64,000 nucleotides of DNA from Paramagnetospirillum marisnigri (GCF_001650715.1 NZ_LWQT01000020.1:1-64000), one strand, 5' to 3'. Counted from the stretch's first letter, positions 16,111-29,447 are shown. Program-made: numbers and translations. The notes: generated from the sequence alone by a model not told the origin.

Positions 16111-17892
16111 CTACACCACTTTCACGTCGACGATAGGCTCGCCGTCGGGGCCGTAGAGATGGGTAGCGCAGGCAAGACACGGGTCGAAACTGTGGATGGT
16201 GCGCAGCACCTCAAGTGGCCGCGATGGATCGGCCATGGGAGTGCCCATCAGCGCCGCCTCGTAGGTTCCGATCTTGCCCTTGGCATCGCGGGGCGAGGCG
16301 TTCCAGGTGGTGGGAACCACGCATTGGTAATTGGCGATGCGGCCGTCCTTGATGACTACCCAATGACCCAGCGCGCCGCGTGGCGCCTCGCAATACCCCG
16401 CGCCCTTGGCGGTGGCGGGCCAGCTGGACGGCTCCCACTTCTCGGTGGCGCAGGTGTTGATATCGCCGTTGCGGATATTGGCGATCAGGTCGTTGACGGT
16501 GGTCACCAGCCGGTCGGCGGCCCATTGCGCTTCCAGCCCGCGCGCCGCCGTGCGCCCCAGGGTGGAGAACAGTGCCGACAGCGGCACATCCAGCTTCTTC
16601 AGCGCCCCATCAACCAACTGGCGGATATCGGCGCGGCCAGCGGCATAGCCGATAACCAGCCGGGCCAGCGGCCCCACCTCCATGGCCTCACCCTTGAAGC
16701 GGGGAGCCTTGACATAGCTGTACTTGGCCGTTTCATCGACCTGGGTCAGAAAGTCCTTGTCGATCTTACCCGCAGGCCCCAGGCGGAAATCACATTCGGT
16801 GATGCCGTCGAAGGGATGCAGCCCCTTGCCCTCGTCGGGGTATTTGTACCAGGAATGGTCGACGAATTCCTGGATGTGGCTGGGGTCCTTGAGGTCCACC
16901 TCGTGGATGCGGGAGAGGTCACCACCGATGATGGCGCCACGCGGCATGCCCATATTGTCGTTTGAGGTGTCGTTGGCCCGGCCGGGGAACTCGCCATAGG
17001 ACATCAGGTTCATGGACGACAGCCCACCGCCCCACTGGACCCAATCCTTGTAGAACGAGGCGATGGTCAGAAGATCGGGGACGTAAACCTGGGTGATGAA
17101 CTCCTGGGTGCGGCGAGCAATCTCCACCACCAGATTGAGGCGTTCCATGTTGATGGCGCCGACGGCCCCGGTATTGTGGACGTTGATGGCCGAAGGGACG
17201 CCACCTACGACCCAGTGGGGATGGGGATTCTTACCGCCGAACACTGTGTGGATCTTAACCATCTCGCGCTGGAATTCCAGAGCTTCCAGGTAATGGGCCA
17301 CGGCCATCAGATTGGCTTCGGCGGGCAGCTTGTAGCCGGGATGTCCCCAATAGCCATTGCGGAAAGGCCCCAACTGGCCAGAACCCACGAATTTGGCGAT
17401 GCGGGCCTGGATATCCTTGAAATAGCCGGGCGAGGATTTGGGCCAGGACGAAATGGATTGGGCCAGAGTAGACGTCGCCGCCGGATCGGCCCGAAGCGCC
17501 GAAACCACATCGACCCAATCCAGAGCATGCAGATGGTAGAAATGAACCAGATGATCCTGGGCATACAGGGTCAGGGTCATGATGTTGCGGATCAGATTGG
17601 CGTTCTCGGGGATCTTGATGGCCAGAGCGTCCTCGACGGAGCGCAGGCTGGCCAAGGCATGAATGCCGGTACACACGCCGCAGACCCGCTGGGCAAAGGC
17701 CCAGGCATCGCGGGGGTCGCGGTCCTTGAGAATGTTCTCCAGCCCCCGCCACATGGTGCCCACCGAGACCGCGTTGCGGATGACATTGCGGTCATCCACA
17801 TTGATCTCGATGCGCAGATGGCCCTCGATGCGGGTGATGGGATCGATGATGACGCGGCGGCCGGAGGCATCCGGGGTGGGAAGGACGGTCAT
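16111..17892 (-). CDS. hupL: [NiFe] uptake hydrogenase large subunit
   Basis: The 593-residue large subunit carries the bimetallic site. The nickel-binding cysteine pairs are Cys71/Cys74 in [10 protein letters not shown] and Cys572/Cys575 in DPCLACATH. The last 15 residues after His578 form the peptide expected to be removed by HupD. The overlap with hupS is 4 bases. It works as a membrane-bound, periplasm-facing heterodimer that oxidises H2. No nickel-insertion genes (hypA-F) are in the window. Confidence 0.97.
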   Translation of the reverse strand: MTVLPTPDASGRRVIIDPITRIEGHLRIEINVDDRNVIRNAVSVGTMWRGLENILKDRDPRDAWAFAQRVCGVCTGIHALASLRSVEDALAIKIPENANLIRNIMTLTLYAQDHLVHFYHLHALDWVDVVSALRADPAATSTLAQSISSWPKSSPGYFKDIQARIAKFVGSGQLGPFRNGYWGHPGYKLPAEANLMAVAHYLEALEFQREMVKIHTVFGGKNPHPHWVVGGVPSAINVHNTGAVGAINMERLNLVVEIARRTQEFITQVYVPDLLTIASFYKDWVQWGGGLSSMNLMSYGEFPGRANDTSNDNMGMPRGAIIGGDLSRIHEVDLKDPSHIQEFVDHSWYKYPDEGKGLHPFDGITECDFRLGPAGKIDKDFLTQVDETAKYSYVKAPRFKGEAMEVGPLARLVIGYAAGRADIRQLVDGALKKLDVPLSALFSTLGRTAARGLEAQWAADRLVTTVNDLIANIRNGDINTCATEKWEPSSWPATAKGAGYCEAPRGALGHWVVIKDGRIANYQCVVPTTWNASPRDAKGKIGTYEAALMGTPMADPSRPLEVLRTIHSFDPCLACATHLYGPDGEPIVDVKVV

Positions 17893-19007
17893 GACGGGTT
17901 CCCCTCATCGCTGGCATTGTCCTTGCGGCCCTGCAGCGCCTTTTTCGCCACGGAGACGGCCATATGGGCGCCGACGGCGGCGCCAATCCCCACGGCTGCC
18001 GCCTTGCCAACCATGTCGGCGTTGGATTCGATGCCGAATTGTTGCATGCCCTGCAGTCGCTCGTAGAACGGCCCGCGATCCCAAAATCCCTCCTCGGAAC
18101 AGCCCATACAGGGGGCGCCGGATTTGATGGGGAAGGAGACGCCGTCATTCCAGCCGATGGTGGAACAGGCGTTGTAGGTGGTCGGGCCGCGACAGCCCAG
18201 TTTGTACAGGCAATAGCCCTGCCGTGCGCCCTCATCGTCCCAGGATTCCACGAATTGGCCGGCGTCAAAATGGGCGCGGCGATAGCATTTGTCGTGGATA
18301 CGCTGGCCATAAAACATCTTGGGTCGCCGCTGCCGGTCCAGATCGGGCAGGCGATCGAAGGTCAGCATATAGGTGAGGATGCCGGTCATCACCTCGGCGA
18401 TGGGCGGGCAGCCGGGAACGTTGATCACCGGCACATGCTCGACCAGTTGCGAGATGGGTGTCGCCTGGGTCGGATTGGGCCGAGCCGCCTGGACACAGCC
18501 GAAAGCGGCGCAGGTGCCCCAGGCGATGATGGCCTTGGCATGCCGGGCGGTTTCCTGCAGCCGCGACTTGAACGGACGGCCCCCGACGATGCAGTTCCAG
18601 CCGTCATGGGCCAGCGGCACATTGCCTTCCACCGCCAGGATATAGTTACCCTTATAGTCCCGGATGATCTCGTCGACGATGGCCTCGGCCTGATCGCCAG
18701 CCGCCGCCATCAGGGTATCGTCGTAATCCAGGGAAATCATGGACAAGATCACGTCCGACGCCTGGGGATGGCTGGAACGGATGAAGCTTTCCGAACAGCA
18801 GGTGCATTCAAGGCCGTGCAGCCACAGCACCGGCACACGGGGTTTGACCTCCATGGCTTGGGCGATCTTGCCCGAGCCCTCTGGCCCCAGGCCCAGCATT
18901 ACCGCCATCATGGAGCAAAAACCGAGGAATTCGCGCCGATTGATACCGCGAGATTCCATAACCTCTGCGGTGGTGATGACGCGTTTCGAACGGGTCAGAA
19001 TGGACAC
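17889..19007 (-). CDS. hupS: [NiFe] uptake hydrogenase small subunit, six-Cys proximal cluster
   Basis: The 372-residue product starts with a Tat signal (twin arginines at 24-25 in INRREFLGF). The proximal-cluster ligands are Cys68, Cys71, Cys166 and Cys200. Two extra cysteines, Cys70 (ECTCCSES) and Cys171 (GTCAAFGC), sit exactly where oxygen-tolerant enzymes such as E. coli HyaA carry the supernumerary cysteines of the [4Fe-3S] cluster. Other Cys residues (for example [10 protein letters not shown]) bind the medial and distal clusters. A C-terminal hydrophobic stretch (about 335-358) anchors it in the membrane. It begins 17 bases after the chemoreceptor gene. Confidence 0.97.
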   Translation of the reverse strand: MSILTRSKRVITTAEVMESRGINRREFLGFCSMMAVMLGLGPEGSGKIAQAMEVKPRVPVLWLHGLECTCCSESFIRSSHPQASDVILSMISLDYDDTLMAAAGDQAEAIVDEIIRDYKGNYILAVEGNVPLAHDGWNCIVGGRPFKSRLQETARHAKAIIAWGTCAAFGCVQAARPNPTQATPISQLVEHVPVINVPGCPPIAEVMTGILTYMLTFDRLPDLDRQRRPKMFYGQRIHDKCYRRAHFDAGQFVESWDDEGARQGYCLYKLGCRGPTTYNACSTIGWNDGVSFPIKSGAPCMGCSEEGFWDRGPFYERLQGMQQFGIESNADMVGKAAAVGIGAAVGAHMAVSVAKKALQGRKDNASDEGNPS

Positions 19008-19024
19008 AGGGGACTCTCCCAGAC

Positions 19025-20761
19025 TCAGCGCACTTCGGTAAGGAATGTGCGGACGGTGCTTTGCATTTCAGAAGCTTCACGGCCCAATTCATCGATGGTC
19101 TCGACCATGGAGGCGGCCGTGTTCTTGACCTGACTGGCCTCGGCGGCGAGGCGGTTCATGGCCTCGGTGACGTGGCTGTTGCTCTGGGCCGCCTCATGGA
19201 CATTGCGGACGATCTCGCGGGTGGTGGCGCTTTGCTGCTCGATGGCAGCGGCGATGGACGACACCACCGTATCGGCCTCAGTGACAATGCCAGCCACCCC
19301 CTTCAAAGCCCGAACGGCAGCCTGGGTGCGTCCCTGGATGCCACCGATGTGCTCGGAAATCTCGCTGGTGGCCCGCGCAGTCTGGCCGGCTAGGGTTTTG
19401 ACCTCGTTGGCGACCACAGCAAAGCCCTTGCCGGCATCGCCGGCCCGCTGCGCCTCAATTGAGGCGTTGAGCGCCAGCAAATTGGTCTGGGCGGCCACCT
19501 CCTCGATCAGGGCGACGATCTCGCCGATGGTCTCGGTAGCGGTCAAGAGCTCCACCATGGTGGAATCCAGGGCAGTGATGCCGTCGACCGCCTGACGGGT
19601 AATGGTGGTGGAGCGGCTGACGCTGCTGCCGATTTCCTGGATGGAGGCACCCATCTGTTCGGCAGCCGCAGCCACCTGCTGAACATTGCTGGCCGCCTGC
19701 CCCGCCGTAGTGGCGACGGCGGTGGCCTCGGCCCCGGTTTCCTCGGCTAGGCGCAGCACTTCGTGGGAAGATTGGCGCACCTTGGAAACTGATCCTTCCA
19801 CCACCGCCAGCAGGCGATCAGCCGAGATGCCGAAAGCCCCGGTCAGCTCGGCCCGGCGATTGGCCTGATTGAGCACCACCTGATCGGCAGCTCGCTTCTC
19901 AGTCTCCAACTGATCGGCGCGGATCATGTTCTCGCGGAAGATGGCCACGGTCCGCGCCATGTCACCCAGTTCATCACTCTTTTCGATGAAGGGAACCCGT
20001 GCCGCCTTGTCGCCATCGGCCAGTTTCCGCATGGAACGGGCCGAGGCGTTGATGGGGATCAGAACCCGAAAGCGGGTGAACCAGAAGAAGAACAAGGTCA
20101 GCAGCACCAGCAAGACGGCCGAGACCAACATCACACCGCCCACCGAAGCGCCCAGGCGCCACATGGCATCCTCTACCGCGTTAGCGCCGATGGCGCGCTC
20201 GTGCCGCAGGATTTCGGCGATGCGGCTCAGGGCCTTATGGGCCTCGGCATCGCCGCTCACCACGTCCTTCCGGCCAGCAGCCAAGGCGGATTCGTAGCCA
20301 TCTACCGTGCGCATCACGACCGCCAGGGAATCCCGTTCCTCCGGGCCGGGATTGGCACCGGCCCAGGCCGGGGCCAAGGCGCGAATGGCCAGGATGTCGT
20401 CGGCCAGGGCGGCCTTGGCGCCACTGTCACCTCCCACCCATGAACCCCAATGCTGCGCCAGTCCGCCATAGCCGAGATGGCCTCGCAGTTGGGCCAGAAG
20501 GTCGATGCGCCGCCCCAATCCGGTATCGAAGCCGCGCCAAGTGGATGCGATGGTCGACACGTTATGCAGGGTCATGATGGTGGCGGCGACACCAACCACG
20601 AAGACCACGACGGTCAAGCCGGTGATGATCACGCTGATGGTCGAGAGGCGAACGTTGTCCAACGCATTGAACATGCGCTTTATCGTTCGACCGAATGCAT
20701 TCAGATCGGGCGAATCGAGGCAAGATTCGGAAGAGCTGGCGGCGTGGCTGCGATTGATCAT
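19025..20761 (-). CDS. Methyl-accepting chemotaxis protein, first gene of hydrogenase operon
   Basis: The 578-residue transmembrane chemoreceptor has TM1 at about 42-65, a periplasmic helical sensor of about 130 residues, TM2 at about 203-225, HAMP at about 226-280 and a signalling hairpin at about 330-578. The tip contains [20 protein letters not shown] and [18 protein letters not shown] shorter start at 20674 ([11 protein letters not shown]) fits many homologues better. The gene lies 17 bases upstream of hupS on the same strand, so it is probably co-transcribed with the hydrogenase. The ligand is unknown; an H2- or redox-linked signal is inference from position. Confidence 0.93.
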   Translation of the reverse strand: MINRSHAASSSESCLDSPDLNAFGRTIKRMFNALDNVRLSTISVIITGLTVVVFVVGVAATIMTLHNVSTIASTWRGFDTGLGRRIDLLAQLRGHLGYGGLAQHWGSWVGGDSGAKAALADDILAIRALAPAWAGANPGPEERDSLAVVMRTVDGYESALAAGRKDVVSGDAEAHKALSRIAEILRHERAIGANAVEDAMWRLGASVGGVMLVSAVLLVLLTLFFFWFTRFRVLIPINASARSMRKLADGDKAARVPFIEKSDELGDMARTVAIFRENMIRADQLETEKRAADQVVLNQANRRAELTGAFGISADRLLAVVEGSVSKVRQSSHEVLRLAEETGAEATAVATTAGQAASNVQQVAAAAEQMGASIQEIGSSVSRSTTITRQAVDGITALDSTMVELLTATETIGEIVALIEEVAAQTNLLALNASIEAQRAGDAGKGFAVVANEVKTLAGQTARATSEISEHIGGIQGRTQAAVRALKGVAGIVTEADTVVSSIAAAIEQQSATTREIVRNVHEAAQSNSHVTEAMNRLAAEASQVKNTAASMVETIDELGREASEMQSTVRTFLTEVR

Positions 20762-21045
20762 GCTTGGATCGCTCTTGAATGGACAAAGGACGAAGACACG
20801 GGGCCTCGGCGTTAAATCCCCTCGGAGCTACTTGATAAAGCAAACGTGCCGAAGGCATGCCTCTTCTGGATAGGCAGGCGTACCGAAGGTATAGCTCGTC
20901 GCTCCTTTGGTCAATCCATCAAGGGGGAATTCACCTCTGGGTTATTGTCATACTCGGGTTGCCAAAATCGCCGTCTTCCACCGGGATTTAGCACGCACAT
21001 GATTTAAGGCGCGGGAGAAGCAATCGGGAGTGACCGAGTTGGGTA
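20762..21045. other. Leader region of the chemoreceptor-hydrogenase operon
   Basis: This 284-base stretch has no ORF and must hold the operon promoter (minus strand). It contains two 20-base repeats with internal hairpins (20845-20864 and 20879-20898), described separately, and near its far end an inverted-repeat arm (21028-21044) that abuts the IS1182-family element. I saw no FNR box or sigma-54 site. Confidence 0.5.
20845..20898 (-). repeat. Paired 20-base repeats, each a short hairpin with covarying stem
   Basis: The repeats CGTGCCGAAGGCATGCCTCT (20845-20864) and CGTACCGAAGGTATAGCTCG (20879-20898) are 34 bases apart. Each contains a 4-bp stem with a GAA loop: TGCC/GGCA in one, TACC/GGTA in the other. 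The stem base pair that differs is changed on both sides. They lie in the presumed 5' leader of the chemoreceptor-hydrogenase operon. They could be RNA structures or tandem palindromic operators. Confidence 0.5.
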
Positions 21046-22566
21046 GATTCTGTTGAAAAACTCCCGGTTGCTGAGGTGCTGATGCTCTGATTCAATCGAT
21101 CTGAGCCGCGGGAGACGAGCCAATGATGGGTGAGCGCCACATCGACCAGCCGGCATTGTTCTACGAGTTCAGTCTCGAGCACCACGTGCCTTCTGATCAC
21201 CTGCTGCGCTCGATCGACCGGTTCGTCGATCTCGGCGACATCCGCGAGCAGCTGCGGCCCTATTACAGCGAGACCGGTCGGCCATCGATTGATCCCGAGT
21301 TGATGATCCGGATGCTGATCATCGGCTACTGTATGGGCATCCGCTCGGAGCGGCGGCTCTGCGACGAAGTGCATCTCAATCTGGCTTATCGCTGGTTCTG
21401 CCGGCTTGGACTCGAGGGTACGGTTCCCGACCACTCGACCTTTTCGAAGAACCGGCACGGCCGTTTCCGTGACAGCGACCTGCTGCGGCAGCTGTTCGAG
21501 GCAACGGTGGAACGCTGTATGGCGGAAGGCATGGTCGGCGGTGAGGGCTTCGCGGTCGATGCCAGCATGATCAAGGCCGATGCCAACCGGCAGCGCTCGG
21601 TGCCAGGCGACGAAGGACTGCCGGACGAGGCTACCGGTCAAGCGGTGCGCGAATATCTGGCAGCCCTCGACGATACCGCCTTCGGTGCGGCGACGCCGGT
21701 TGTGCCGAAGTTCATCTCGCTTGCCGATCCGGCAGCCCGATGGACCGGCGCCAATGGCGGCCACGCCTTCTTCGCCTATTGCACCAACTACCTGATCGAC
21801 CTGAAGCACGCCGTGATCATGGACGTGGAAGCGACGACGGCAGTGCGCCAAGCCGAGGTCACCGCCCAGCGCATCATGATTGACCGCACACAAGAGCGCT
21901 TTGGCATTTGGCCCGCCGGCTACGGCTCGGCCGAGAACCTCGCCTGGCTTGTCCATGAGCGCGGCATCGAGCCGCATATTCCGGTATTCGACAAATCCGC
22001 CCGCAGCGACGGTAGCTTTGCCCGCGCCGACTTCCCCTATGATCATCAGCACGATTGCTACACCTGTCCTGCCGGCAAGGAATTGAAGCAGTATCACCGC
22101 ACCTACGCCACCCCGCGGCCCGGCGTCGACAAGGACGGCTTCATGCGCTATCGCGCGAGCAAGCACGACTGCGATGCCTGCTCGCTCAAACCGCGCTGCT
22201 GCCCCGGCCAACCCGCGCGCAAAATCCCGCGATCGATTCACGAAGGCGCCCGCGACATGGCGCGCGAGATCGCGAAGACAGATGCCTACGTCACCTCACG
22301 GCGCGAACGGAAGAAAGTCGAGATGCTGTTCGCCCACCTCAAACGCATCCTGAAGTTGGATCGGCTCAGATTGCGGGGACCAAACGGTGCCCGCGACGAA
22401 TTCCTTCTCGCCGCCACCGCCCAGAACCTCCGGAAACTCGCGAAGCTCATCCCCATGCAGCAATTGGTCCCGGCGACCTGAGCGGGACAGGGCAACACAG
22501 TCTCGTCAGATCGTGTCGGCACCATCGAGCGCCACGCCGCCATCGATGGGGTTTTTCAACAGAATC
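21046..22566 (+). mobile_element. Complete IS1182-family insertion sequence
   Basis: The element of 1521 bases is bounded by inverted repeats GATTCTGTTGAAAAACTCC (21046-21064) and its complement at 22548-22566, with one mismatch in 19. It carries a single intact transposase. The flanks are not a simple direct duplication. Instead they form an inverted pair, GAGTGACCGAGTTGGGT on the left and the complement of a similar sequence on the right, so the element sits in the middle of a palindrome, as reported for some IS1182 relatives. Confidence 0.88.
21123..22481 (+). CDS. IS1182-family transposase
   Basis: The 452-residue product has the DUF772 N-terminal domain (about 20-100, including RPSIDPELMIRMLIIGYCMG), then a DDE nuclease core with FAVDASMIKADANRQRS (first Asp, about 145), a cysteine-rich insertion (CYTCPAGKEL and CDACSLKPRCC, about 305-365), and the C-terminal RRERKKVEMLFAHLKRIL helix with the catalytic Glu. 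The length is normal and there are no stops or frameshifts, so it is probably active or recently active. Confidence 0.95.
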   Translation: MMGERHIDQPALFYEFSLEHHVPSDHLLRSIDRFVDLGDIREQLRPYYSETGRPSIDPELMIRMLIIGYCMGIRSERRLCDEVHLNLAYRWFCRLGLEGTVPDHSTFSKNRHGRFRDSDLLRQLFEATVERCMAEGMVGGEGFAVDASMIKADANRQRSVPGDEGLPDEATGQAVREYLAALDDTAFGAATPVVPKFISLADPAARWTGANGGHAFFAYCTNYLIDLKHAVIMDVEATTAVRQAEVTAQRIMIDRTQERFGIWPAGYGSAENLAWLVHERGIEPHIPVFDKSARSDGSFARADFPYDHQHDCYTCPAGKELKQYHRTYATPRPGVDKDGFMRYRASKHDCDACSLKPRCCPGQPARKIPRSIHEGARDMAREIAKTDAYVTSRRERKKVEMLFAHLKRILKLDRLRLRGPNGARDEFLLAATAQNLRKLAKLIPMQQLVPAT

Positions 22567-22732
22567 GGCCCAATTCGGTCATTCTGGGGCGAAAAGCCAG
22601 TTCCACCGCCCGCGATGTGGATTCAAGGAACACCAAAGGCCGCCCCGTTGGGAGCGGCCTTTGCACATTACGCGTCAAAAATTAGCGCGTTATGGGTCGC
22701 GTTTGCGCTTTATGCGTCACCCGACACAAACC
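22567..22732. repeat. Element-end repeat, copy 3 (most complete), abutting gyrB
   Basis: The left part (22567-22606) matches 10491-10530. The right part holds three related units spaced 20-22 bases: 22660-22676, 22682-22698 and 22702-22718, each of the form TTNGCRCNTTAYGNGTC. It ends CCCGACA at 22726. Regularly spaced terminal sites ending in TGT/ACA are typical of IS21-family ends, so this is probably an IS21-like end without a transposase. It lies directly behind the gyrB stop. Confidence 0.55.
22635..22662 (-). terminator. Hairpin, likely gyrB terminator
   Basis: The perfect 9-bp arms AAAGGCCGC (22635-22643) and GCGGCCTTT (22654-22662) enclose a 10-base loop, about 70 bases beyond the gyrB stop. 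In the minus direction the stem ends CCTTTGG. The hairpin lies within the repeat copy, so the element may supply the terminator. Confidence 0.6.
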
Positions 22733-26337
<3,605 letters not shown>

Positions 26338-26360
26338 GCGGCCGTCGCCCTCCGCCCCGG

Positions 26361-27479
26361 TCAAACCCGCATCGGCATCAGCACATAGATGGCGCTGCCA
26401 TCGGCCACTTCGCGCACCACGGTGGGCGAAGCGGCGTCGGCCATGGCGAAGCGGGCGGCATCGCCCTCCACCTGGGCCAGGATGTCCATCAGGTAGCGGG
26501 AGTTGAAGCCGATTTCCAGCGGCGTGGAATCATAGTCGGCCTCAAGCTCTTCCACCGCGCTGCCGTTCTCCGGGCTGGAGGCCGACAGGGTGGCGGTGCC
26601 CTTTTCCAGGGCCAGCTTGATGGCGCGGCTTTTCTCGGTGGAGATGGCCGAGACACGGTCCACCGCCTGGGAGAAGCTCTTGCAGTCGACGATCAGGACC
26701 TTGTCGTTGTCGGCCGGGATCACGCGCTCGTAGTCGGGGAAGGTGCCGTCGATCAGCTTCGAGGTCAGCACCGCGTCGCCGAAGGCGAATTTCAGCTTGG
26801 TCTCGGACAGGGACACCGTGATGTCGGCATCGGTCTCGTCGATCAGCTTGCGGATCTCGGCCACGGTCTTGCGCGGGATGATGATGCCCGGCATGCCGGC
26901 AGCACCGGCGGGCAGGGTGATCTCGACCCGGGCCAGGCGGTGGCCATCGGTGGCCACGGCGCGCAGAACCTCGCCGATGCTGCCCGTGGCGGCATGCAGA
27001 TAGATGCCGTTGAGGTAGTAGCGGGTTTCCTCGGTGGAGATGGCGAAGCGGGTGCGGTCGATCAGGGTCTTCAACTCGGCCGAGGCCAGGGTGAAGCTGA
27101 ACGGCAGTTCGCCGCCCGACAGGACCGGAAAATCCTCCACCGGCAGGCAGGCCAGCGAGAACTTGGAGCGGCCCGAGCGCAGGGTCAGTTGTCCATCATC
27201 GGCGGAATACTCGATTTCCACCTGACTGCCGTCGGGCAGCTTGCGCACGATCTCGTAGAAGGTGTGGGCCGGGGCGGTGGTGGCGCCGGGGCGTACCACG
27301 TCGGCGGCAACCGACTCGATGATGTCGAGATCCATGTCGGTGGCATTGAGCGAGAGAAGGCCCGCGCGGCCTTCCAGCTTGACGTTGGACAGGATCGGAA
27401 TGGTGGTCCGGCGTTCGACGACGCTCTGGACGTGGGCCAGCGATTTCAACAGCGCGGCGCGCTCGATGGTCAGTTTCAT
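26361..27479 (-). CDS. dnaN: DNA polymerase III beta sliding clamp
   Basis: The 372-residue clamp subunit forms a dimeric ring that tethers the replicase. Three repeated clamp domains are visible, with TIPILSNVKLEGRAG in domain 1, the YYLNGIYLHAA segment and YDSTPLEIGFNSRYLMDIL in domain 3. It ends IYVLMPMRV, the conserved VMPMR(L/V) C-terminus of bacterial clamps. The start MKLTIERAALLKSL matches the family. It lies about 105 bases downstream of dnaA. Confidence 0.98.
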   Translation of the reverse strand: MKLTIERAALLKSLAHVQSVVERRTTIPILSNVKLEGRAGLLSLNATDMDLDIIESVAADVVRPGATTAPAHTFYEIVRKLPDGSQVEIEYSADDGQLTLRSGRSKFSLACLPVEDFPVLSGGELPFSFTLASAELKTLIDRTRFAISTEETRYYLNGIYLHAATGSIGEVLRAVATDGHRLARVEITLPAGAAGMPGIIIPRKTVAEIRKLIDETDADITVSLSETKLKFAFGDAVLTSKLIDGTFPDYERVIPADNDKVLIVDCKSFSQAVDRVSAISTEKSRAIKLALEKGTATLSASSPENGSAVEELEADYDSTPLEIGFNSRYLMDILAQVEGDAARFAMADAASPTVVREVADGSAIYVLMPMRV

Positions 27480-27584
27480 GGCGTTCTGCTGACTACCCAA
27501 TGTGATTCAATCCTACCCCCCTGAGGCAGGGCTGGGCAGTATATCACAGGCCCGCGACTCCAAAAGCGATTTCACCGACAGGAA

Positions 27585-28982
27585 TCAGCCCTGCAGCATG
27601 CGCCGCAGCAGTTCCACATCCTCGGCGAAGTTGTGGTCGGTTTCCTTCAACTCCTCGACCTTCTTCACCGCGTGCATGACGGTGGTGTGGTCGCGGCCGC
27701 CGAACTTGCGGCCGATCTCGGGCAGCGAGCGCGAGGTGAGCTGCTTGGCCAGATACATGGCGATCTGGCGCGGCCGGGCCACCTGACGCGAGCGCCGGGC
27801 CGAGGACATTTCCGACAGTTTGATGGTGAAATGCTCGGCCACTTTCTTCTGGATCTCCTCGATGGTGATCCGGCGGTCCGAGGCGCGCAGCAGGTCCTGG
27901 AGCACCTCCTGGGTGCTTTCCAGGGTGATGGCGCGGCCCACCAGCTGGGAATGGGCGACGACGCGGTTGAGCGCGCCTTCCAACTCGCGGACGTTGGAGG
28001 TGATCTTGTGGGCCAGGAACTCCATCACCTTCTGGGGGATGATCACTCCCATCTGCTCGGCCTTGGACTGCAAGATGCCCAGGCGCAGCTCATAGGTGGT
28101 GGCGTGGATGTCGGCCACCAGGCCGCAGGCCATGCGCGAGCGCAGCCGCTCCTCGATGCCTTCCAGGTCGCTGGGCGACTTGTCGGCCGAGATGACGATC
28201 TGGCGGCCCTGGTCCACCAGGGCGTTGAAGGTATGGAAGAACTCTTCCTGGGTGGCGTCCTTGCCGGCGATGAACTGGACGTCGTCGATCATCAGCACGT
28301 CCACCGAGCGGAACTGCTCCTTGAACGACATGGTGTCCTGGTGGCGCAGCGCCCGGATGAAGCGGTACATGAACTTCTCGGCCGACAGATACAGCACGGT
28401 GCGGCCGGGGCTGCGCTCGCGGATCTGGTGGGCGATGGCATGCATCAGATGGGTCTTGCCCAGTCCCACGCCGCCATAGAGGAACAGCGGATTGAAGGAC
28501 ACCACCTCGGCGTCGGCCACCCGGTTGGCGGCGGCATAGGCGAATTCGTTGGGCTTGCCCACCACGAAATTCTTGAAGGTGAAGCGCGGGTCCAGCGGCG
28601 CGCCGAGATCGTCGGCCTCGGCCTGGGCGGTGGGCATCGGGGCGCACGGGACGGGGGCGGGGCGGGCGGGGGCGGCGACCTGGGACGGCGTCGGCACCTC
28701 GGCGGCCTTCGGCGCCGGGGCGGCGGTGGCGCGGGTGGCGCCCACCACGATCTCCACGGTGCGAACCTCGGGATTCTCGGCGCCCCACAGGGTGCGAATG
28801 CGTTCGGCGTAGTGGGTGGCGACCCAGTCGCGCATGAAGCGGGTCGGCAGCGCCAGCTTGACGTCGCCGCCGTTGACGCCATGCAGGGTGATGGGGCGCA
28901 GCCACGAGCGATAGGCGGCGTCGCCGACTTCGTCGCGCAGCCTGACCTTCACCCTATCCCACTCGGTCTTGACCATATCCAT
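27585..28982 (-). CDS. dnaA: Chromosomal replication initiator DnaA
   Basis: The 465-residue product has the four DnaA domains: an N-terminal interaction domain (to about 90), a Pro/Ala-rich linker (about 95-135), and the AAA+ core with Walker A GGVGLGKTHLMHA and Walker B VLMIDDVQFIAGK. The C-terminal DNA-binding domain carries the DnaA signature GRDHTTVMHAVKKVEEL. The start is the ATG at 28982; a TTG two codons earlier and an ATG two codons later are alternatives. It is first in the dnaA-dnaN-recF-gyrB run. Confidence 0.98.
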   Translation of the reverse strand: MDMVKTEWDRVKVRLRDEVGDAAYRSWLRPITLHGVNGGDVKLALPTRFMRDWVATHYAERIRTLWGAENPEVRTVEIVVGATRATAAPAPKAAEVPTPSQVAAPARPAPVPCAPMPTAQAEADDLGAPLDPRFTFKNFVVGKPNEFAYAAANRVADAEVVSFNPLFLYGGVGLGKTHLMHAIAHQIRERSPGRTVLYLSAEKFMYRFIRALRHQDTMSFKEQFRSVDVLMIDDVQFIAGKDATQEEFFHTFNALVDQGRQIVISADKSPSDLEGIEERLRSRMACGLVADIHATTYELRLGILQSKAEQMGVIIPQKVMEFLAHKITSNVRELEGALNRVVAHSQLVGRAITLESTQEVLQDLLRASDRRITIEEIQKKVAEHFTIKLSEMSSARRSRQVARPRQIAMYLAKQLTSRSLPEIGRKFGGRDHTTVMHAVKKVEELKETDHNFAEDVELLRRMLQG

Positions 28983-29447
28983 CCCCAACTGCTTTCACGG
29001 CACCTGCTTGTCGCCACCGTTCCCTTGGCGCGACTGCGGATCCCCCTTCCGTCTTCCCTTCGGCGTGGTCTCCGGCGGTCTTGGCGTCTCCCCTCATGGG
29101 GGAGGCAATCGCCTCAAGCCCAAGAAGGATTCGCTGTCAGACGAAATCCGGCTCAGGCTGCCGTCGCGAGTCATACTCCGAAGGGGGCTAGACTGTAAAC
29201 ATCTCGGGCAAACATATTACAAAATATCACAAGCGATCTGTGGTCTGCTTCACAGAGCTTGTGAAGCAAAGCAGAAGTAAAAATACTCAAATTGTCGAGA
29301 TTCATCGATGGGTTACTTATTGCCCCCCGCCGAGGAAAGCGACTCTACCGATGTGGGAGGGGGCTGGCAACGTGATCGGAACGCGAACGTCGAAAATTTT
29401 TCGCTTGCATTCAAGAAGCCCTGGAGTCTCCGGGGCTTGCCAATGGA
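28983..29447. other. dnaA upstream region with AT-rich core
   Basis: This stretch of about 465 bases lies between dnaA and the rpsT terminator and has no credible ORF. Bases about 29205-29310 are markedly AT-rich for this genome, with near-palindromes around GTCTGCTTCACAGAGC. That makes it a candidate promoter or origin-associated region. I looked for TTATNCACA DnaA boxes on both strands and found no good match, so I do not call it oriC. Confidence 0.4.

Noticed and set aside
20899-21000. Sigma-54 promoter for the chemoreceptor-hydrogenase operon
   Set aside because: GG and GC elements occur in the leader but not with the required 10-base spacing.
27633-29198. Plus-strand ORF of 521 codons antisense to dnaA
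   Set aside because: It mirrors dnaA codon structure and has no domain. dnaA on the other strand is certain.
29205-29310. Replication origin call upstream of dnaA
   Set aside because: The AT-rich section is suggestive, but no consensus DnaA boxes were found on either strand.
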